A stretch of DNA of 64,000 nucleotides from Polynucleobacter sp. AP-Ainpum-60-G11 (lineage in GTDB: Bacteria; Pseudomonadota; Gammaproteobacteria; Burkholderiales; Burkholderiaceae): NCBI RefSeq assembly GCF_018688375.1, contig NZ_CP061318.1, positions 1,798,001 to 1,862,000 of the forward strand, in the 5' to 3' direction. Each line of letters begins with the position of its first letter. Position 1 is the first letter of the stretch. Below the pieces are notes generated by a model that was not told where the DNA came from, did not search any database, and saw only the letters and a list, made by a program, of their open reading frames with translations. A program made the position numbers and the translations under genes. Positions 37,948 through 47,258 of the stretch are shown here, in pieces.

Positions 37948-38856
37948 TTATTTCATGCCTTCGAGAGTACGACGGCTAATCCCAAAAACCTTAGTCAATG
38001 CATCTAACCCATTGAGTCGGAGAATGTTAGGCAACTGCATAGATGCAATATTGTCACGCGACATTAAAGTTGGGACAGGCAGAAACTCAAAAGCCAAAGC
38101 CTGCAGATGCCCAACAAAGTCAGGGACAGGAATAATGGCACATTTGGTATTGGCCTTGCGCGCAGCAAATTCCACAATCTCTTTCATGGTGTAAACGGTC
38201 GGTCCCACCAAATCATAAGATTGATGAATGGTCGATGGCATTTTTAAAGACTTGGTAAATGCACTAGCTACATCATCCACGCTCACTGGCTGAAATTGCG
38301 CACCTGAATTTGCCAAAGGCATTGCAGGAAATAACTTTGTCAACTTGGCAAACAAATTAATAAATTGATCTTGAGCGCCAAAAATGACTGAAGGTCTAAA
38401 AATAGTCCAGTCAAGATTGCTGGCCTTTACTGCAGCCTCGCCATCACCTTTGCTGCGCTGATACATCGAGGGACCATTAGAATCAGCTCCCAATGCACTC
38501 ATATGCAAATAGCGCTTGAGTCCATGCATTTGCATAGCCGTCATGATGTTTTTTGGGAGCTCTACATGAGCCGCTTCAAATACTTTCCCGTAAGGCTGAG
38601 CAGGCTTGTCATGCAACACACCCACTAAATTAATGACTGCACCACCAGGCTTGATTCTTGAGCAAAGCTCCTGCAATGCATCAAATTCATGTACATCACC
38701 GTCCTCTAAATGTACTTTCGGCAACATGCGTAAATCACGTGCAGATGCTAAGTGTCTAGTTGGTAATAAAACAGAATACCCCTCAGCTTGCAACTGAGCA
38801 GCCAAAACTCTACCTACAAAACCGTTGCCGCCAATTAGCAGAATGTCATATTTCAT
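37948..38856 (-). CDS. Complex I NDUFA9-subunit family protein (atypical SDR)
   Basis: A 302-residue extended/atypical SDR. The N-terminus [18 protein letters not shown] binds NAD(P), with [26 protein letters not shown] and [13 protein letters not shown] following, as in bacterial relatives of mitochondrial NDUFA9. The canonical Tyr-x-x-x-Lys is present in a modified form (YQRSKGDGE). Its role in bacteria is not established; it may be an accessory of respiratory complex I or an unrelated reductase. It lies 23 bases after the transglycosylase gene and just before cca. Confidence 0.88.
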   Translation of the reverse strand: MKYDILLIGGNGFVGRVLAAQLQAEGYSVLLPTRHLASARDLRMLPKVHLEDGDVHEFDALQELCSRIKPGGAVINLVGVLHDKPAQPYGKVFEAAHVELPKNIMTAMQMHGLKRYLHMSALGADSNGPSMYQRSKGDGEAAVKASNLDWTIFRPSVIFGAQDQFINLFAKLTKLFPAMPLANSGAQFQPVSVDDVASAFTKSLKMPSTIHQSYDLVGPTVYTMKEIVEFAARKANTKCAIIPVPDFVGHLQALAFEFLPVPTLMSRDNIASMQLPNILRLNGLDALTKVFGISRRTLEGMK

Positions 38857-38879
38857 AAAACTCCAATGTAATTGAAATA

Positions 38880-40838
38880 CTAAGGTAGCTCAGATGCGTT
38901 TGCCGCTTTAGGAGTAATCACACCTAAACGCTGCTTTAAGGACTGTGTCTGCCCATGCATCACGGATGAATAATACGTCGCATTGGCTAAAACGTTTTTC
39001 ACGTAAGTTCGTGTTTCATTAAATGGGATTGTTTCCGCAAAGATTGCGCCTTCAGTAGGGCTAGTGAGTTTTTCTCGCCAAGTTTTAGAGCGTGATGGGC
39101 CAGCGTTATAGGCCGCAGATGCAAGGACCCAAGAACCATCTAAGTCTACTAAGACCATATTCAAGTAATTACTACCTAAAGTGAGGTTGGTATTGGTGTC
39201 AGCAAGCTTGTCATTGGTATAAGAGGTCATACCAATCTTCTTGGCGACATACTTCGCTGTATTTGGCATTACTTGCATTAATCCTGAAGCGCCAACTGAC
39301 GAAGAGGCGTTCATGATGAAGCGCGATTCTTGACGAATCAATCCATAGGCCCAAGCTAAATTCAAATCAATTTGCTTAGCAATTGGTGATAGTTCATCAC
39401 GATAAGGCGTTGGGTAACGCAAGCTAAAGTCGTGCTCTTGCTTAGTACGATCCGCGGTATTCACAACGCGGTCATATAAGCCAATGCGCTTAGCATACTC
39501 AGCTGCTGCGAGTAACTGCTTATCACTCATATTACGCAACTCCCAATTCCAATCGCGGTTACCTTCAAAACGTAAATTCATGGCATAAAAGCGTTCGCCC
39601 CGAATAAAGCCTTTACGTTGCGACATGGCCTCGATTTCTGCATCGCTCACTTTAGTGCGTGCAGGCGCATGATTGGACTTACCTAAATCTTCTCGTGCAA
39701 GCTGTCCATAAAAGTTGTACTGGTCAGAAACAAGCTCGAGGTTTTCGCGGGCTTTCTCATTTTGGCCCTCTACTTTTAAGGCACGCGCATACCAATAAGT
39801 CCAAGCAGGGTCTTTACTACGTACTGTGGGATTCATGCCCTCAATTGCATTCTTTACTAGTGTCCAATCCTTAGCGCGCAAGCCTGCGCGCACCTTCCAC
39901 TCTTGACCCTCTACTGAAAGAAGCTCGTTGTATCCCAGCTCCTGCTGAAAACGATACGCATCATCCGCATTGGGATCTAACTTCTTTGCAAGGAATTGCC
40001 CAATCACACCCCAAGCTACCGCTTGATTCTCTTTGCTATAGCGAGATGCATTTTGTGAAAATTCTTTAAATGCTTTTGCAGGATCCGCTTTAGCAGCCTT
40101 CACAATCTCAGCAATCGGATCTTCACCACCCAAGCGACGTGACATGGTGTCAAAACCCATCTCACTAGCAGCGCGGCCGATTGCTTTAGCCTCACTCGGC
40201 GTCATTCCCCCAGCAACAACTAGGGCGGGTACCAATTCTTGGCAAGCCTGACCAAAATTACGCGGGTCTAATAGTATTGCGCGGGCATCGATTGCCACTT
40301 TAGTTGGGTTCTCCCCTTGCGCCAATTTTGACTGCAACGAATAACATTTCACCTGAGTGTCGTCATCCAAAACAAACTTGGGGTATTCGACATCAAAGCG
40401 TGACCAGTCTTTACGTTTGCCTAAAACAAGCAACCAATCATTGCGCATCCGATCAGCCAGTGCAGTGCCTTGGTATTGATTTAGAAAAGCCTGCACCTGG
40501 GAGTCTGCATTGGTCTCGGCCCGCGCACCACCAGCGCTATCAAATAGCTGCGGTTTAATCCGGAAATAGGCTACATAGTCTTCATACGGGTAATTTGATA
40601 GGCTAGCCGCTAATGTTTGCGCACGGGCAACATCATTTCGTTTAGCGGCCTCACGCAACTCAATAAAGGTCCGATCGCCCTCGGTAATTTCAAAGGCTGA
40701 GATTCTACTTTCTTTAACAGGGGTAGTTTTCTTAGCCTTCTCTGCAGAAATACTGGGTGCAGCAACTGCCAGAGCGAGAAATAAAATTCCAGCCACTGTT
40801 TTTTGCCAAGCACCAAAAACATCAAACCTCTTTTTCAC
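38880..40838 (-). CDS. slt: Soluble-type lytic murein transglycosylase
   Basis: A 652-residue periplasmic enzyme that cleaves the glycan chain of peptidoglycan and leaves 1,6-anhydromuramic ends. A signal peptide lies at residues 1-32 (TVAGILFLALAVAAPSISA). A long superhelical alpha-solenoid domain follows to about residue 470. The C-terminal lysozyme-like domain carries the catalytic glutamate (near residue 504) in IRQESRF, then SSVGASGLMQVMPNTA and AAYNAGPSR. This order is that of Slt70. Its anhydro-muropeptide products would be imported by AmpG, encoded 9 kb away. Confidence 0.93.
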   Translation of the reverse strand: MKKRFDVFGAWQKTVAGILFLALAVAAPSISAEKAKKTTPVKESRISAFEITEGDRTFIELREAAKRNDVARAQTLAASLSNYPYEDYVAYFRIKPQLFDSAGGARAETNADSQVQAFLNQYQGTALADRMRNDWLLVLGKRKDWSRFDVEYPKFVLDDDTQVKCYSLQSKLAQGENPTKVAIDARAILLDPRNFGQACQELVPALVVAGGMTPSEAKAIGRAASEMGFDTMSRRLGGEDPIAEIVKAAKADPAKAFKEFSQNASRYSKENQAVAWGVIGQFLAKKLDPNADDAYRFQQELGYNELLSVEGQEWKVRAGLRAKDWTLVKNAIEGMNPTVRSKDPAWTYWYARALKVEGQNEKARENLELVSDQYNFYGQLAREDLGKSNHAPARTKVSDAEIEAMSQRKGFIRGERFYAMNLRFEGNRDWNWELRNMSDKQLLAAAEYAKRIGLYDRVVNTADRTKQEHDFSLRYPTPYRDELSPIAKQIDLNLAWAYGLIRQESRFIMNASSSVGASGLMQVMPNTAKYVAKKIGMTSYTNDKLADTNTNLTLGSNYLNMVLVDLDGSWVLASAAYNAGPSRSKTWREKLTSPTEGAIFAETIPFNETRTYVKNVLANATYYSSVMHGQTQSLKQRLGVITPKAANASELP

Positions 40839-40884
40839 CGTATTGCCTTATCGATTTACTATATCCCTTAATTTTCGCCTGATA

Positions 40885-41517
40885 ATGGTCGATATGCACG
40901 GCAATTCTCCAAAATCGCTTCGACAGGACTTACTGGCCCAAAGGAAAGAGTTTGCGGCCAGCTCAAGCCATCCCATGGCACAAGAAGCTATTTTGGCTGG
41001 CTTAGCCAGTTTTCTGGCTACCTATGACACTCAAATTCAATCTATTGCCCTGTATTGCCCCATACAAGATGAATTGGATGTGAGACCTAGCCTATTGGCC
41101 TGGGCCCACAATAAAGCCGGCAAAATACTCGCGCTCCCTTTCGCGCGGCAAGATAAGCATTTGGATTTTTATGCCTGGCAAGAAAATGATCTGCTAATTC
41201 CGAGCCGCCACGGTGTACCAGAGCCCGACCCTAATAACCCCCGTAGACCTCAAGTCACTCCAGACTGCATCTTGATTCCTTGCGTAGGTTGGTCAGAATC
41301 CAGAATGGGTGATAAAGCACACTATTGGCGTTTAGGATATGGGGGAGGCTACTTTGACCGCACCTTGGCTCAATTACGCAAAGCTAAGCCAAACCTACTA
41401 TGCGTAGGCATCGGTTTTGATTGGCAAAAATTAGATAATGCGCAGTGGGAGGCTCAAACACATGATGAGCCTTTAGATGCCATGCTGACTGAGTCAGGCT
41501 TATTAATTACCTATTAA
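40885..41517 (+). CDS. 5-formyltetrahydrofolate cyclo-ligase
   Basis: This enzyme converts 5-formyl-THF to 5,10-methenyl-THF with ATP, returning stored folate to the one-carbon pool. The protein (about 210 residues) starts near SLRQDLLAQRKEF, has IALYCPIQDELDVRPSL, and the diagnostic late motif RLGYGGGYFDRTLAQL. The frame extends back to a TTG at 40843; the ATG at 40885 is preferred, and an ATG at 40894 is an alternative. Its end overlaps the end of convergent metF by 11 bases, and the two products act on neighbouring folate forms. Confidence 0.92.
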   Translation: MVDMHGNSPKSLRQDLLAQRKEFAASSSHPMAQEAILAGLASFLATYDTQIQSIALYCPIQDELDVRPSLLAWAHNKAGKILALPFARQDKHLDFYAWQENDLLIPSRHGVPEPDPNNPRRPQVTPDCILIPCVGWSESRMGDKAHYWRLGYGGGYFDRTLAQLRKAKPNLLCVGIGFDWQKLDNAQWEAQTHDEPLDAMLTESGLLITY

Positions 41518-42337
41518 GACTAAGATTATCTGCAATCGCTAAAACAGCATCTGCCTGATTCAATGAATAGAAGTGCAACCCTGGAGCGCCAGCAGTTAAA
41601 AGCTGATCGCAAAGATCGGTAACCACCTCTTCACCAAACGCACGAATCGAAGCGGTGTCATCGCCATAAGACTGCAAACGCAAACGAATCCAACGCGGAA
41701 TCTCTGCGCCACAAGCATCTGAAAAACGCAGCAATTGAGTGCTATTGGTAATCGGCATAATTCCAGCGATCACTGGCTGAGTAACACCCAAGTCATAGGC
41801 TTCGTCAACAAAACGAAAATACGCATCGCTGTTGTAGAAATACTGAGTTACTGCTGAATTAGCTCCAGCCTTCATCTTCTGTACAAAGAAATCCACATCT
41901 GTTGCTGGCGACTTGGCCTGGGGATGACTCTCTGGATATGCCGCCACATCAATGTGAAACCAGTCATCAGTTTCTGCACGAATAAATTCCACTAATTCAT
42001 TGGCGTGATGGAACTCACCATACTGGCCCATGCCAGATGGTAAGTCGCCACGCAAAGCTACGATACGTTTAACGCCTAAAGCTTGATATTGCTTCAACAT
42101 GTCGCGCACACTTTCACGCGAGCTACCAACACAAGATAAGTGTGGGGCAACGGCTGCTCCCGCAGCATGAATATCGCTCACTACTTTTAATGTGCCAGAT
42201 TGAGTAGATCCACCGGCACCAAAAGTCACAGAATAAAAAGCGGGCTTAAGCGTTTTACTAAAACGCTCGCGCACGAGATGCAGCTTGCTCTCACCTTCAG
42301 GTGTTTTTGGAGGGAAGAATTCAACGCTTAATTCCAT
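41507..42337 (-). CDS. metF: 5,10-methylenetetrahydrofolate reductase MetF
   Basis: MetF reduces methylene-THF to methyl-THF with NADH and FAD, supplying the methyl donor of methionine synthase. The 276-residue TIM-barrel protein starts MELSVEFFPPKTPEGESKL (catalytic Glu region), has SVTFGAGGSTQSGTL, ALRGDLP, and PVIAGIMPITNS, as in E. coli MetF. It lies 55 bases downstream of ahcY on the same strand. The ahcY-metF pair is a classic betaproteobacterial unit, and both genes may respond to the SAH riboswitch upstream of ahcY. Confidence 0.97.
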   Translation of the reverse strand: MELSVEFFPPKTPEGESKLHLVRERFSKTLKPAFYSVTFGAGGSTQSGTLKVVSDIHAAGAAVAPHLSCVGSSRESVRDMLKQYQALGVKRIVALRGDLPSGMGQYGEFHHANELVEFIRAETDDWFHIDVAAYPESHPQAKSPATDVDFFVQKMKAGANSAVTQYFYNSDAYFRFVDEAYDLGVTQPVIAGIMPITNSTQLLRFSDACGAEIPRWIRLRLQSYGDDTASIRAFGEEVVTDLCDQLLTAGAPGLHFYSLNQADAVLAIADNLSLNR

Positions 42338-42392
42338 AGTCTTGGGCCTATATCTCTATTTCTCTATTGAACAATATCTAGCTATAAGCAGA

Positions 42393-43838
42393 TTAATAAC
42401 GATAGTGGTCAGCCTTATAAGGACCTTCCTTCGTTACGCCAATGTAAGAAGCTTGCTGATCTGACAATACAGTTAACTGTGCATTCAATGTCTTGAGCTG
42501 CAAACGCGCAACTTTCTCATCCAAATGCTTAGGCAATGTGTAAACACCAACTGGGTATTTATCTGTGCCAACTGCATTCCACAATTCGATCTGCGCAATC
42601 ACTTGGTTCGCAAATGAAGAGCTCATGACATAAGATGGGTGACCTGTACCGCAACCGAGGTTAACCAAACGACCTTTAGCCAAAATGATGATGCGCTTCT
42701 CAGGATTGCCATTAGCAGCTGGGAAAATCACATGGTCAACTTGCGGCTTGATTTCTTCCCACTTGTATTTCTCAATACCAGCAACATCAATCTCGTTATC
42801 GAAGTGACCTATGTTACAAACGATGGCTTGATTCTTCATCTTCACCATATGGTCATGTGTAATCACATGGTAGTTACCAGTTGCTGAAACAAAGATGTCT
42901 GCTTTATCTGCAGCGTAGTCCATTGTGACAACACGATAGCCTTCCATGGCCGCTTGCAATGCGCAGATTGGATCAACTTCAGTCACCCAAACTTGAGCGG
43001 ACAAAGCGCGCAAGGCTTGAGCTGATCCCTTACCTACGTCGCCGTAACCACAAACCACGGCAACTTTACCGGCAACCATTACGTCAGTAGCGCGCTTGAT
43101 TGCATCAACCAAAGACTCGCGGCAACCATAGAGGTTGTCGAACTTGCTCTTCGTAACAGAGTCATTCACGTTAATTGCGGGGAACTTCAAATCACCTTTG
43201 GCAAACATCTGATAGAGACGATGTACACCAGTAGTGGTTTCTTCGGTTACACCTTTTACTTTTTCTAAACGTGTGGAATACCAAGTTGGATCTTGCGCCA
43301 ATTTCTTTTTAATAGCCGCAAATAAAATGGTTTCCTCTTCACTTGTTGGATGATTTAAGCAAGCTTGATCTTTTTCAGCACGTGCACCGAGGTGCAATAA
43401 CAAAGTAGCATCGCCACCGTCATCCAAAATCATATTGGTAAAGCCACCATCGGCCCATTCAAAAATGCGGTGGGTGTAATCCCAATACTGCTCAAGGGTT
43501 TCACCCTTGATCGCAAACACTGGTGTGCCGTTAGCGGCAATCGCTGCAGCAGCGTGATCTTGTGTAGAGAAAATATTGCAAGATGCCCACTGCACTTCCG
43601 CGCCGAGCGCTTCAAGCGTCTCGATCAATACCGCAGTTTGAATGGTCATGTGCAATGAACCAGTAATGCGTGCGCCACGCAATGGCTGCTGTGATGCGAA
43701 CTCGTCACGAATGGCGATCAGCCCTGGCATTTCAGTTTCAGCAATGGCGATTTCTTTACGGCCAAAGTCAGCCAAAGAAATATCGGCAATAGCGCAACGG
43801 GTTGCTACAAAGTTGTTTAAATCGGAAACGGTACTCAT
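42393..43838 (-). CDS. ahcY: Adenosylhomocysteinase AhcY
   Basis: AhcY splits S-adenosylhomocysteine into adenosine and homocysteine, removing this inhibitor of methyltransferases. The 481-residue protein has [19 protein letters not shown], the NAD-binding [35 protein letters not shown] and the C-terminal KADHYRY that reaches into the neighbouring subunit. The frame extends 20 codons upstream to 43898, into riboswitch sequence; the ATG at 43838 has a GGAG ribosome site five bases upstream and gives the normal N-terminus. That ribosome site lies in a hairpin of the expression platform. Confidence 0.98.
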   Translation of the reverse strand: MSTVSDLNNFVATRCAIADISLADFGRKEIAIAETEMPGLIAIRDEFASQQPLRGARITGSLHMTIQTAVLIETLEALGAEVQWASCNIFSTQDHAAAAIAANGTPVFAIKGETLEQYWDYTHRIFEWADGGFTNMILDDGGDATLLLHLGARAEKDQACLNHPTSEEETILFAAIKKKLAQDPTWYSTRLEKVKGVTEETTTGVHRLYQMFAKGDLKFPAINVNDSVTKSKFDNLYGCRESLVDAIKRATDVMVAGKVAVVCGYGDVGKGSAQALRALSAQVWVTEVDPICALQAAMEGYRVVTMDYAADKADIFVSATGNYHVITHDHMVKMKNQAIVCNIGHFDNEIDVAGIEKYKWEEIKPQVDHVIFPAANGNPEKRIIILAKGRLVNLGCGTGHPSYVMSSSFANQVIAQIELWNAVGTDKYPVGVYTLPKHLDEKVARLQLKTLNAQLTVLSDQQASYIGVTKEGPYKADHYRY

Positions 43839-43843
43839 GAATG

Positions 43844-44010
43844 CTCCAGCTAAATACGATCCAATGCTGGAGTAGAAACTCGCTAGCCATTGAATCATGG
43901 GTTAGCGAGCGCAGTTGCAATTAGCAAACTCTGGGGTTACCTAGGAGTCCACTCCCTTCAAGCCTGGGGAAACGCTGGTTCACAGCATTCCTTGCAACGC
44001 TCCTTGAAGG
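43844..44010 (-). promoter_or_regulatory. S-adenosylhomocysteine (SAH) riboswitch of ahcY
   Basis: On the minus strand, stem P1 is CCTTCAAG (44010-44003) with CTTGAAGG (43962-43955). Inside are GAGCGTTGCAAG and CCAGG, the conserved SAH aptamer segments, around a nine-pair P2 hairpin. The pseudoknot partner GCGCTC (43912-43907) pairs with GAGCGT. The expression platform has three overlapping hairpins: CTCGCTA (43909-43903) with TAGCGAG (43885-43879); GAGT with ACTC (43881-43870); and CTCCAGC (43872-43866) with GCTGGAG (43850-43844), which hides the ahcY ribosome site. The layout fits an 'on' switch with SAH. Element 43907-44010 is the aptamer. Confidence 0.9.
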
Positions 44011-44040
44011 TATGGCGAAATTGTAATCAATTTCGCCATA
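44011..44040 (-). repeat. Perfect 13-base inverted repeat between metK and SAH aptamer
   Basis: TATGGCGAAATTG and its exact complement CAATTTCGCCATA enclose a four-base loop, directly 5' of stem P1 of the SAH aptamer. A further copy of GGCGAAAT lies just outside at 44040-44048. There is no U-tract on the minus strand, so it is not a standard terminator of metK. It could slow or end readthrough from metK, protect an RNA end, or bind a protein. Confidence 0.7.
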
Positions 44041-44090
44041 TTTCGCCTCAATACAACTAGATACTGCAAATTTACTACCTAGAAAGCAGA

Positions 44091-45257
44091 TTACAAGCCG
44101 GCTGCTGCACGTAAGGCAGGCGCCTTATCGCACTGCTCCCAAGTAAATTCTGGCTCTTCACGACCAAAGTGACCATAAGCAGCAGTCTTACGATAAATCG
44201 GACGTAATAGGTTCAGCATCTTGACGATGCCTTTTGGACGCAAGTCAAAGTGCTCAGATACCAATTGCGCAATCTTCTCGTCAGAGATCTTGCCAGTACC
44301 ATATGTGCTCACCATCACTGAGGTTGGTTTAGCAACACCAATCGCATAAGAGATCTGGATCAAGCACTTGCTTGCTAAGCCTGCGGCAACTACGTTCTTT
44401 GCTACATAACGACCAGCATAGGCAGCTGAACGGTCAACCTTGGATGGATCCTTACCAGAGAATGCCCCACCACCGTGAGGAGCTGCACCGCCGTAGGTGT
44501 CCACAATGATCTTGCGACCTGTCAGACCGCAATCGCCTTGCGGGCCGCCGATTACAAATCGACCGGTTGGGTTTACCAAGAAGTTAATCGCACCTTTGAT
44601 CAAATGCTTTGGCAACACTGGTTTGATAATTTCTTCGATCACTGCTTCGCGCAATTTCTCGAGAGAAATTTCTTCATCATGCTGTGTAGAGAGAACTACG
44701 GTGTCGATTGAGTCAGGCTTGCCATCCACGTAACGCAGGGTCACTTGTGACTTTGCATCTGGACGCAACCAGTTCAAGCGGCCATCACGGCGCAGTTGAG
44801 ATTGACGTTCTACTAAGCGGTGTGACAAGTGAATTGGCAAAGGCATAAGCTCTGCAGTCTCGTCACAGGCGTAACCAAACATCAAACCTTGGTCACCAGC
44901 ACCTTGATCTAGACCATCGTCATGTGCCTTGTCAACGCCCTGAGCGATATCAGGACTTTGCTTGTCATAAGCAACCAGCACGGCACAACCCTTGTAATCA
45001 ATACCGTAATCAGTGTTGTCGTAACCAATTTCACGCAAAGTATTACGTGCTACTTGAATGTAATCCACATTGGCATTCGTTGTAATCTCACCAGCCAATA
45101 CTACTAAGCCGGTATTACACAAAGTTTCCGCAGCAACACGTGCAGTTGGGTCCTGAGCCAGGATTGAGTCCAGGATGGCATCAGAGATTTGGTCTGCTAC
45201 TTTATCGGGGTGACCTTCAGAAACTGATTCTGAGGTAAAGAAGTAATCATTAGCCAT
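44091..45257 (-). CDS. metK: S-adenosylmethionine synthetase MetK
   Basis: MetK makes SAM from methionine and ATP. The 388-residue protein starts [26 protein letters not shown] (quoted as its parts [11 protein letters not shown] and [11 protein letters not shown]), has [14 protein letters not shown], the phosphate loop [22 protein letters not shown] and ends with [12 protein letters not shown]. All active-site motifs are intact. The ATG at 45257 has AAAGGA seven bases upstream. A leader with a SAM-II-like aptamer precedes it. ahcY lies 252 bases downstream on the same strand. Confidence 0.98.
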   Translation of the reverse strand: MANDYFFTSESVSEGHPDKVADQISDAILDSILAQDPTARVAAETLCNTGLVVLAGEITTNANVDYIQVARNTLREIGYDNTDYGIDYKGCAVLVAYDKQSPDIAQGVDKAHDDGLDQGAGDQGLMFGYACDETAELMPLPIHLSHRLVERQSQLRRDGRLNWLRPDAKSQVTLRYVDGKPDSIDTVVLSTQHDEEISLEKLREAVIEEIIKPVLPKHLIKGAINFLVNPTGRFVIGGPQGDCGLTGRKIIVDTYGGAAPHGGGAFSGKDPSKVDRSAAYAGRYVAKNVVAAGLASKCLIQISYAIGVAKPTSVMVSTYGTGKISDEKIAQLVSEHFDLRPKGIVKMLNLLRPIYRKTAAYGHFGREEPEFTWEQCDKAPALRAAAGL

Positions 45258-45320
45258 TGCATATTCCTTTAAAAAATTAACACGATCAAATGGACAACTC
45301 GACGTGCCAGGAATTTCAAC

Positions 45321-45376
45321 GGCGACGCTTTAGCAGAATTTATGAATCGCCCTGCAAGTTGCCTTAACTCAGCGAT
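45321..45376 (-). promoter_or_regulatory. SAM-II-like riboswitch candidate upstream of metK
   Basis: Read on the minus strand, ATCGCT (45376-45371) pairs with GGCGAT (45351-45346) as P1. The loop holds GAGTTAA and TTGCAG, and the 3' strand holds CATAAAT and GCTAAA. In the same order these are the conserved segments of the SAM-II aptamer as I recall it (TGATTTAA, TTGCA, GATAAAT, GCTAAA). GCAG (45355-45352) can pair with CTGC (45336-45333) as the pseudoknot helix P2. GGCGA (45351-45347) can instead pair with TCGCC (45325-45321), which excludes P1. ATTCC (45314-45310) can pair with GGAAT (45267-45263) at the metK ribosome site. Confidence 0.7.
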
Positions 45377-45461
45377 GGATGAATTCTATCCGAAAAACAC
45401 CTTATTCATCAAGCCAAACAAGAAATTTGGCCCTATCCCCAGCATTGAATATCATTAGAGG

Positions 45462-46322
45462 GTGCGTAAATACCTTCTCAAGCTAACCCTCGCTGCAATA
45501 GCGGTATTACCCTTATTCCTTGTTCAGGTGATTGGGGCTGCTTTAGGGGCTCTGGCTTATGTGGGCTCCAAGCAATATCGATCACTTTTTCGCCCTCAAT
45601 ACGAAGCAGCTATTAAAAGTCATCATTTACCCCTGCAAATCTGGCATGCTGCTGCCGCTTCAGGACAACTCTTCTCGGACAGTTTGTGGATTTGGCGCAA
45701 TCCATCAAAGGCGCTTAAGCTAGTCGAGGTCCAGGACTGGGATCTGGTTGAGGAAGCTATTAACGAGGGTCATGGCTTAGTCATGCTGACTCCACACCTC
45801 GGTGGTTTTGAAATCATTCCCCGGGTCTTAGCTCAGCACTTTCCTGCGACCATTCTTTATCGCCCGTCTCGCCAAGAATGGCTTAACGAAGTGGTGGAAG
45901 AGGGTCGCGCTTATCCCAATATGCATTTTGTACCAACCAACCTCAATGGCGTTCGCCAAATGACACGCGCCCTCACTCGCGGAGAAGCCATTGGCATTCT
46001 TCCAGATCAAGTACCTAGCGGCGGTGAAGGTGTTTGGGTACCCTTTTTCGGGCGCCCTGCCTATACGACCCCACTTCCCGCTCGCTTAGCTAATCGCAAT
46101 AACACGCCGGTTGTGATGTTTACCGCTAAACGCAAAGGTCTTGGTAAGGGCTGGCTCATGCAAGCCAAGAGACTAGAACCGCTGTCTGAAGACTCCACAG
46201 CTGCTGCCACCGAACTCAATGTCGCAATTGAAAATGCGATCCTAGTTGCACCCAATCAATTTATTTGGGCCTATAACCGCTACAAACATCCTAGCGGGGC
46301 AGAATTACCACCGAGCAATTAG
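45462..46322 (+). CDS. Lysophospholipid/lipid A acyltransferase, LpxL family (first copy)
   Basis: A 286-residue inner-membrane acyltransferase of the LpxL/HtrB family, which adds secondary acyl chains to lipid A. An N-terminal membrane helix (about 6-30) precedes the catalytic HLGGFE (His-x4-Glu, in LTPHLGGFEII), then ILYRPSRQ, ILPDQVPSGGEGVWVPFFG and the closing FIWAYNRYKHP. The only usable start is GTG at 45462, with AGAGG immediately upstream, so initiation may be weak. A second member follows 25 bases later; the two probably add different chains. Confidence 0.9.
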   Translation: MRKYLLKLTLAAIAVLPLFLVQVIGAALGALAYVGSKQYRSLFRPQYEAAIKSHHLPLQIWHAAAASGQLFSDSLWIWRNPSKALKLVEVQDWDLVEEAINEGHGLVMLTPHLGGFEIIPRVLAQHFPATILYRPSRQEWLNEVVEEGRAYPNMHFVPTNLNGVRQMTRALTRGEAIGILPDQVPSGGEGVWVPFFGRPAYTTPLPARLANRNNTPVVMFTAKRKGLGKGWLMQAKRLEPLSEDSTAAATELNVAIENAILVAPNQFIWAYNRYKHPSGAELPPSN

Positions 46323-46347
46323 TTAATAAATTTATAATTTATTCGAC

Positions 46348-47247
46348 ATGGTCTGCTTACAAAACGTTTTTAATTTTCTAGCACTGAACTTGCTACGACT
46401 ATTTGCATTTCTGCCTTATGCCCTGACCATCTACATTGGCTACGGGCTTGGATGGATGGCTGCCCACATTCCCAATGAACGTGCCAAGGTAGTTAAAACT
46501 AACTTACGCCTTTGCTTTCCCAATCTGAGCGAAGATGAAATTCATTCGCTTGCATCAGAACATTGGAAGTTATTCGGACGCAGCGTCATCGAGAGAAGTC
46601 GTATTTGGCTTGGAAGCGGAAAACAGATCACCGACATCGTCAGTATCAATTCTGAGATTACGCTGGGAGATCGCAAGCCACGACTCTTAATCAACCCTCA
46701 CTTTGTTGGACTTGAGGGCGGCTTCATGGCACTTTCTGTTTTGGCTAGTCAGCACGATTGGCCACGTGGTGCCGGTCTCTACCAAAATATGAAGAACCCA
46801 TTCTTTAATCAAAAAATGATTGAATGGAGAAATCGTTTTGGTGGTAAATCGATTGAGCGTCAAAGTCGCTTGCGTGATTTGATTCGCGAAATTCAAACGG
46901 GTAACTTTATTTTCATTGCGCCTGATATTGATCTTGGGCCACGCGACTCCGTTTTTGTCCCCTTCTTTGGAATCCAAACCAATACGATCACTTCAGTCTC
47001 GCGCTTAGCCAAGCTGAGTGGTGCAGAGGTCTGCCTCATGACTACGACTTTAGACCCCGATCGCAAAGCCTATATTTGCAATATCAGCGCCCCACTTCCC
47101 AACTTTCCGACGGATGATGTTGAAGCTGATACTGCACGACTAAACAAATACATCGAAGACCTTGTTCGCGAAAGGCCGGCAGAGTACTATTGGGTACACA
47201 AGCGCTTTAAGCATAGGCCGCCTGGCGAGCCTAGCCTTTACAACTAA
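46348..47247 (+). CDS. Lipid A acyltransferase, LpxL family (second copy)
   Basis: A 299-residue relative of the preceding protein, with an N-terminal membrane helix, [20 protein letters not shown] (typical of LpxL), HFVGLEG as catalytic His-x4-Glu, [18 protein letters not shown], and the end [19 protein letters not shown]. It is more like canonical LpxL than the first copy. Both likely act at the inner face of the cytoplasmic membrane on Kdo-lipid A. It ends 11 bases before dapF. Which chain it adds cannot be told. Confidence 0.92.
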   Translation: MVCLQNVFNFLALNLLRLFAFLPYALTIYIGYGLGWMAAHIPNERAKVVKTNLRLCFPNLSEDEIHSLASEHWKLFGRSVIERSRIWLGSGKQITDIVSINSEITLGDRKPRLLINPHFVGLEGGFMALSVLASQHDWPRGAGLYQNMKNPFFNQKMIEWRNRFGGKSIERQSRLRDLIREIQTGNFIFIAPDIDLGPRDSVFVPFFGIQTNTITSVSRLAKLSGAEVCLMTTTLDPDRKAYICNISAPLPNFPTDDVEADTARLNKYIEDLVRERPAEYYWVHKRFKHRPPGEPSLYN

Positions 47248-47258
47248 TTGGAATTCTT

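Noticed and set aside
45271..45290. T-run before the metK ribosome site as an intrinsic terminator
   Set aside because: The only hairpin before it (CACG with CGTG) has four pairs and a long loop, too weak for termination; translation control is more likely.
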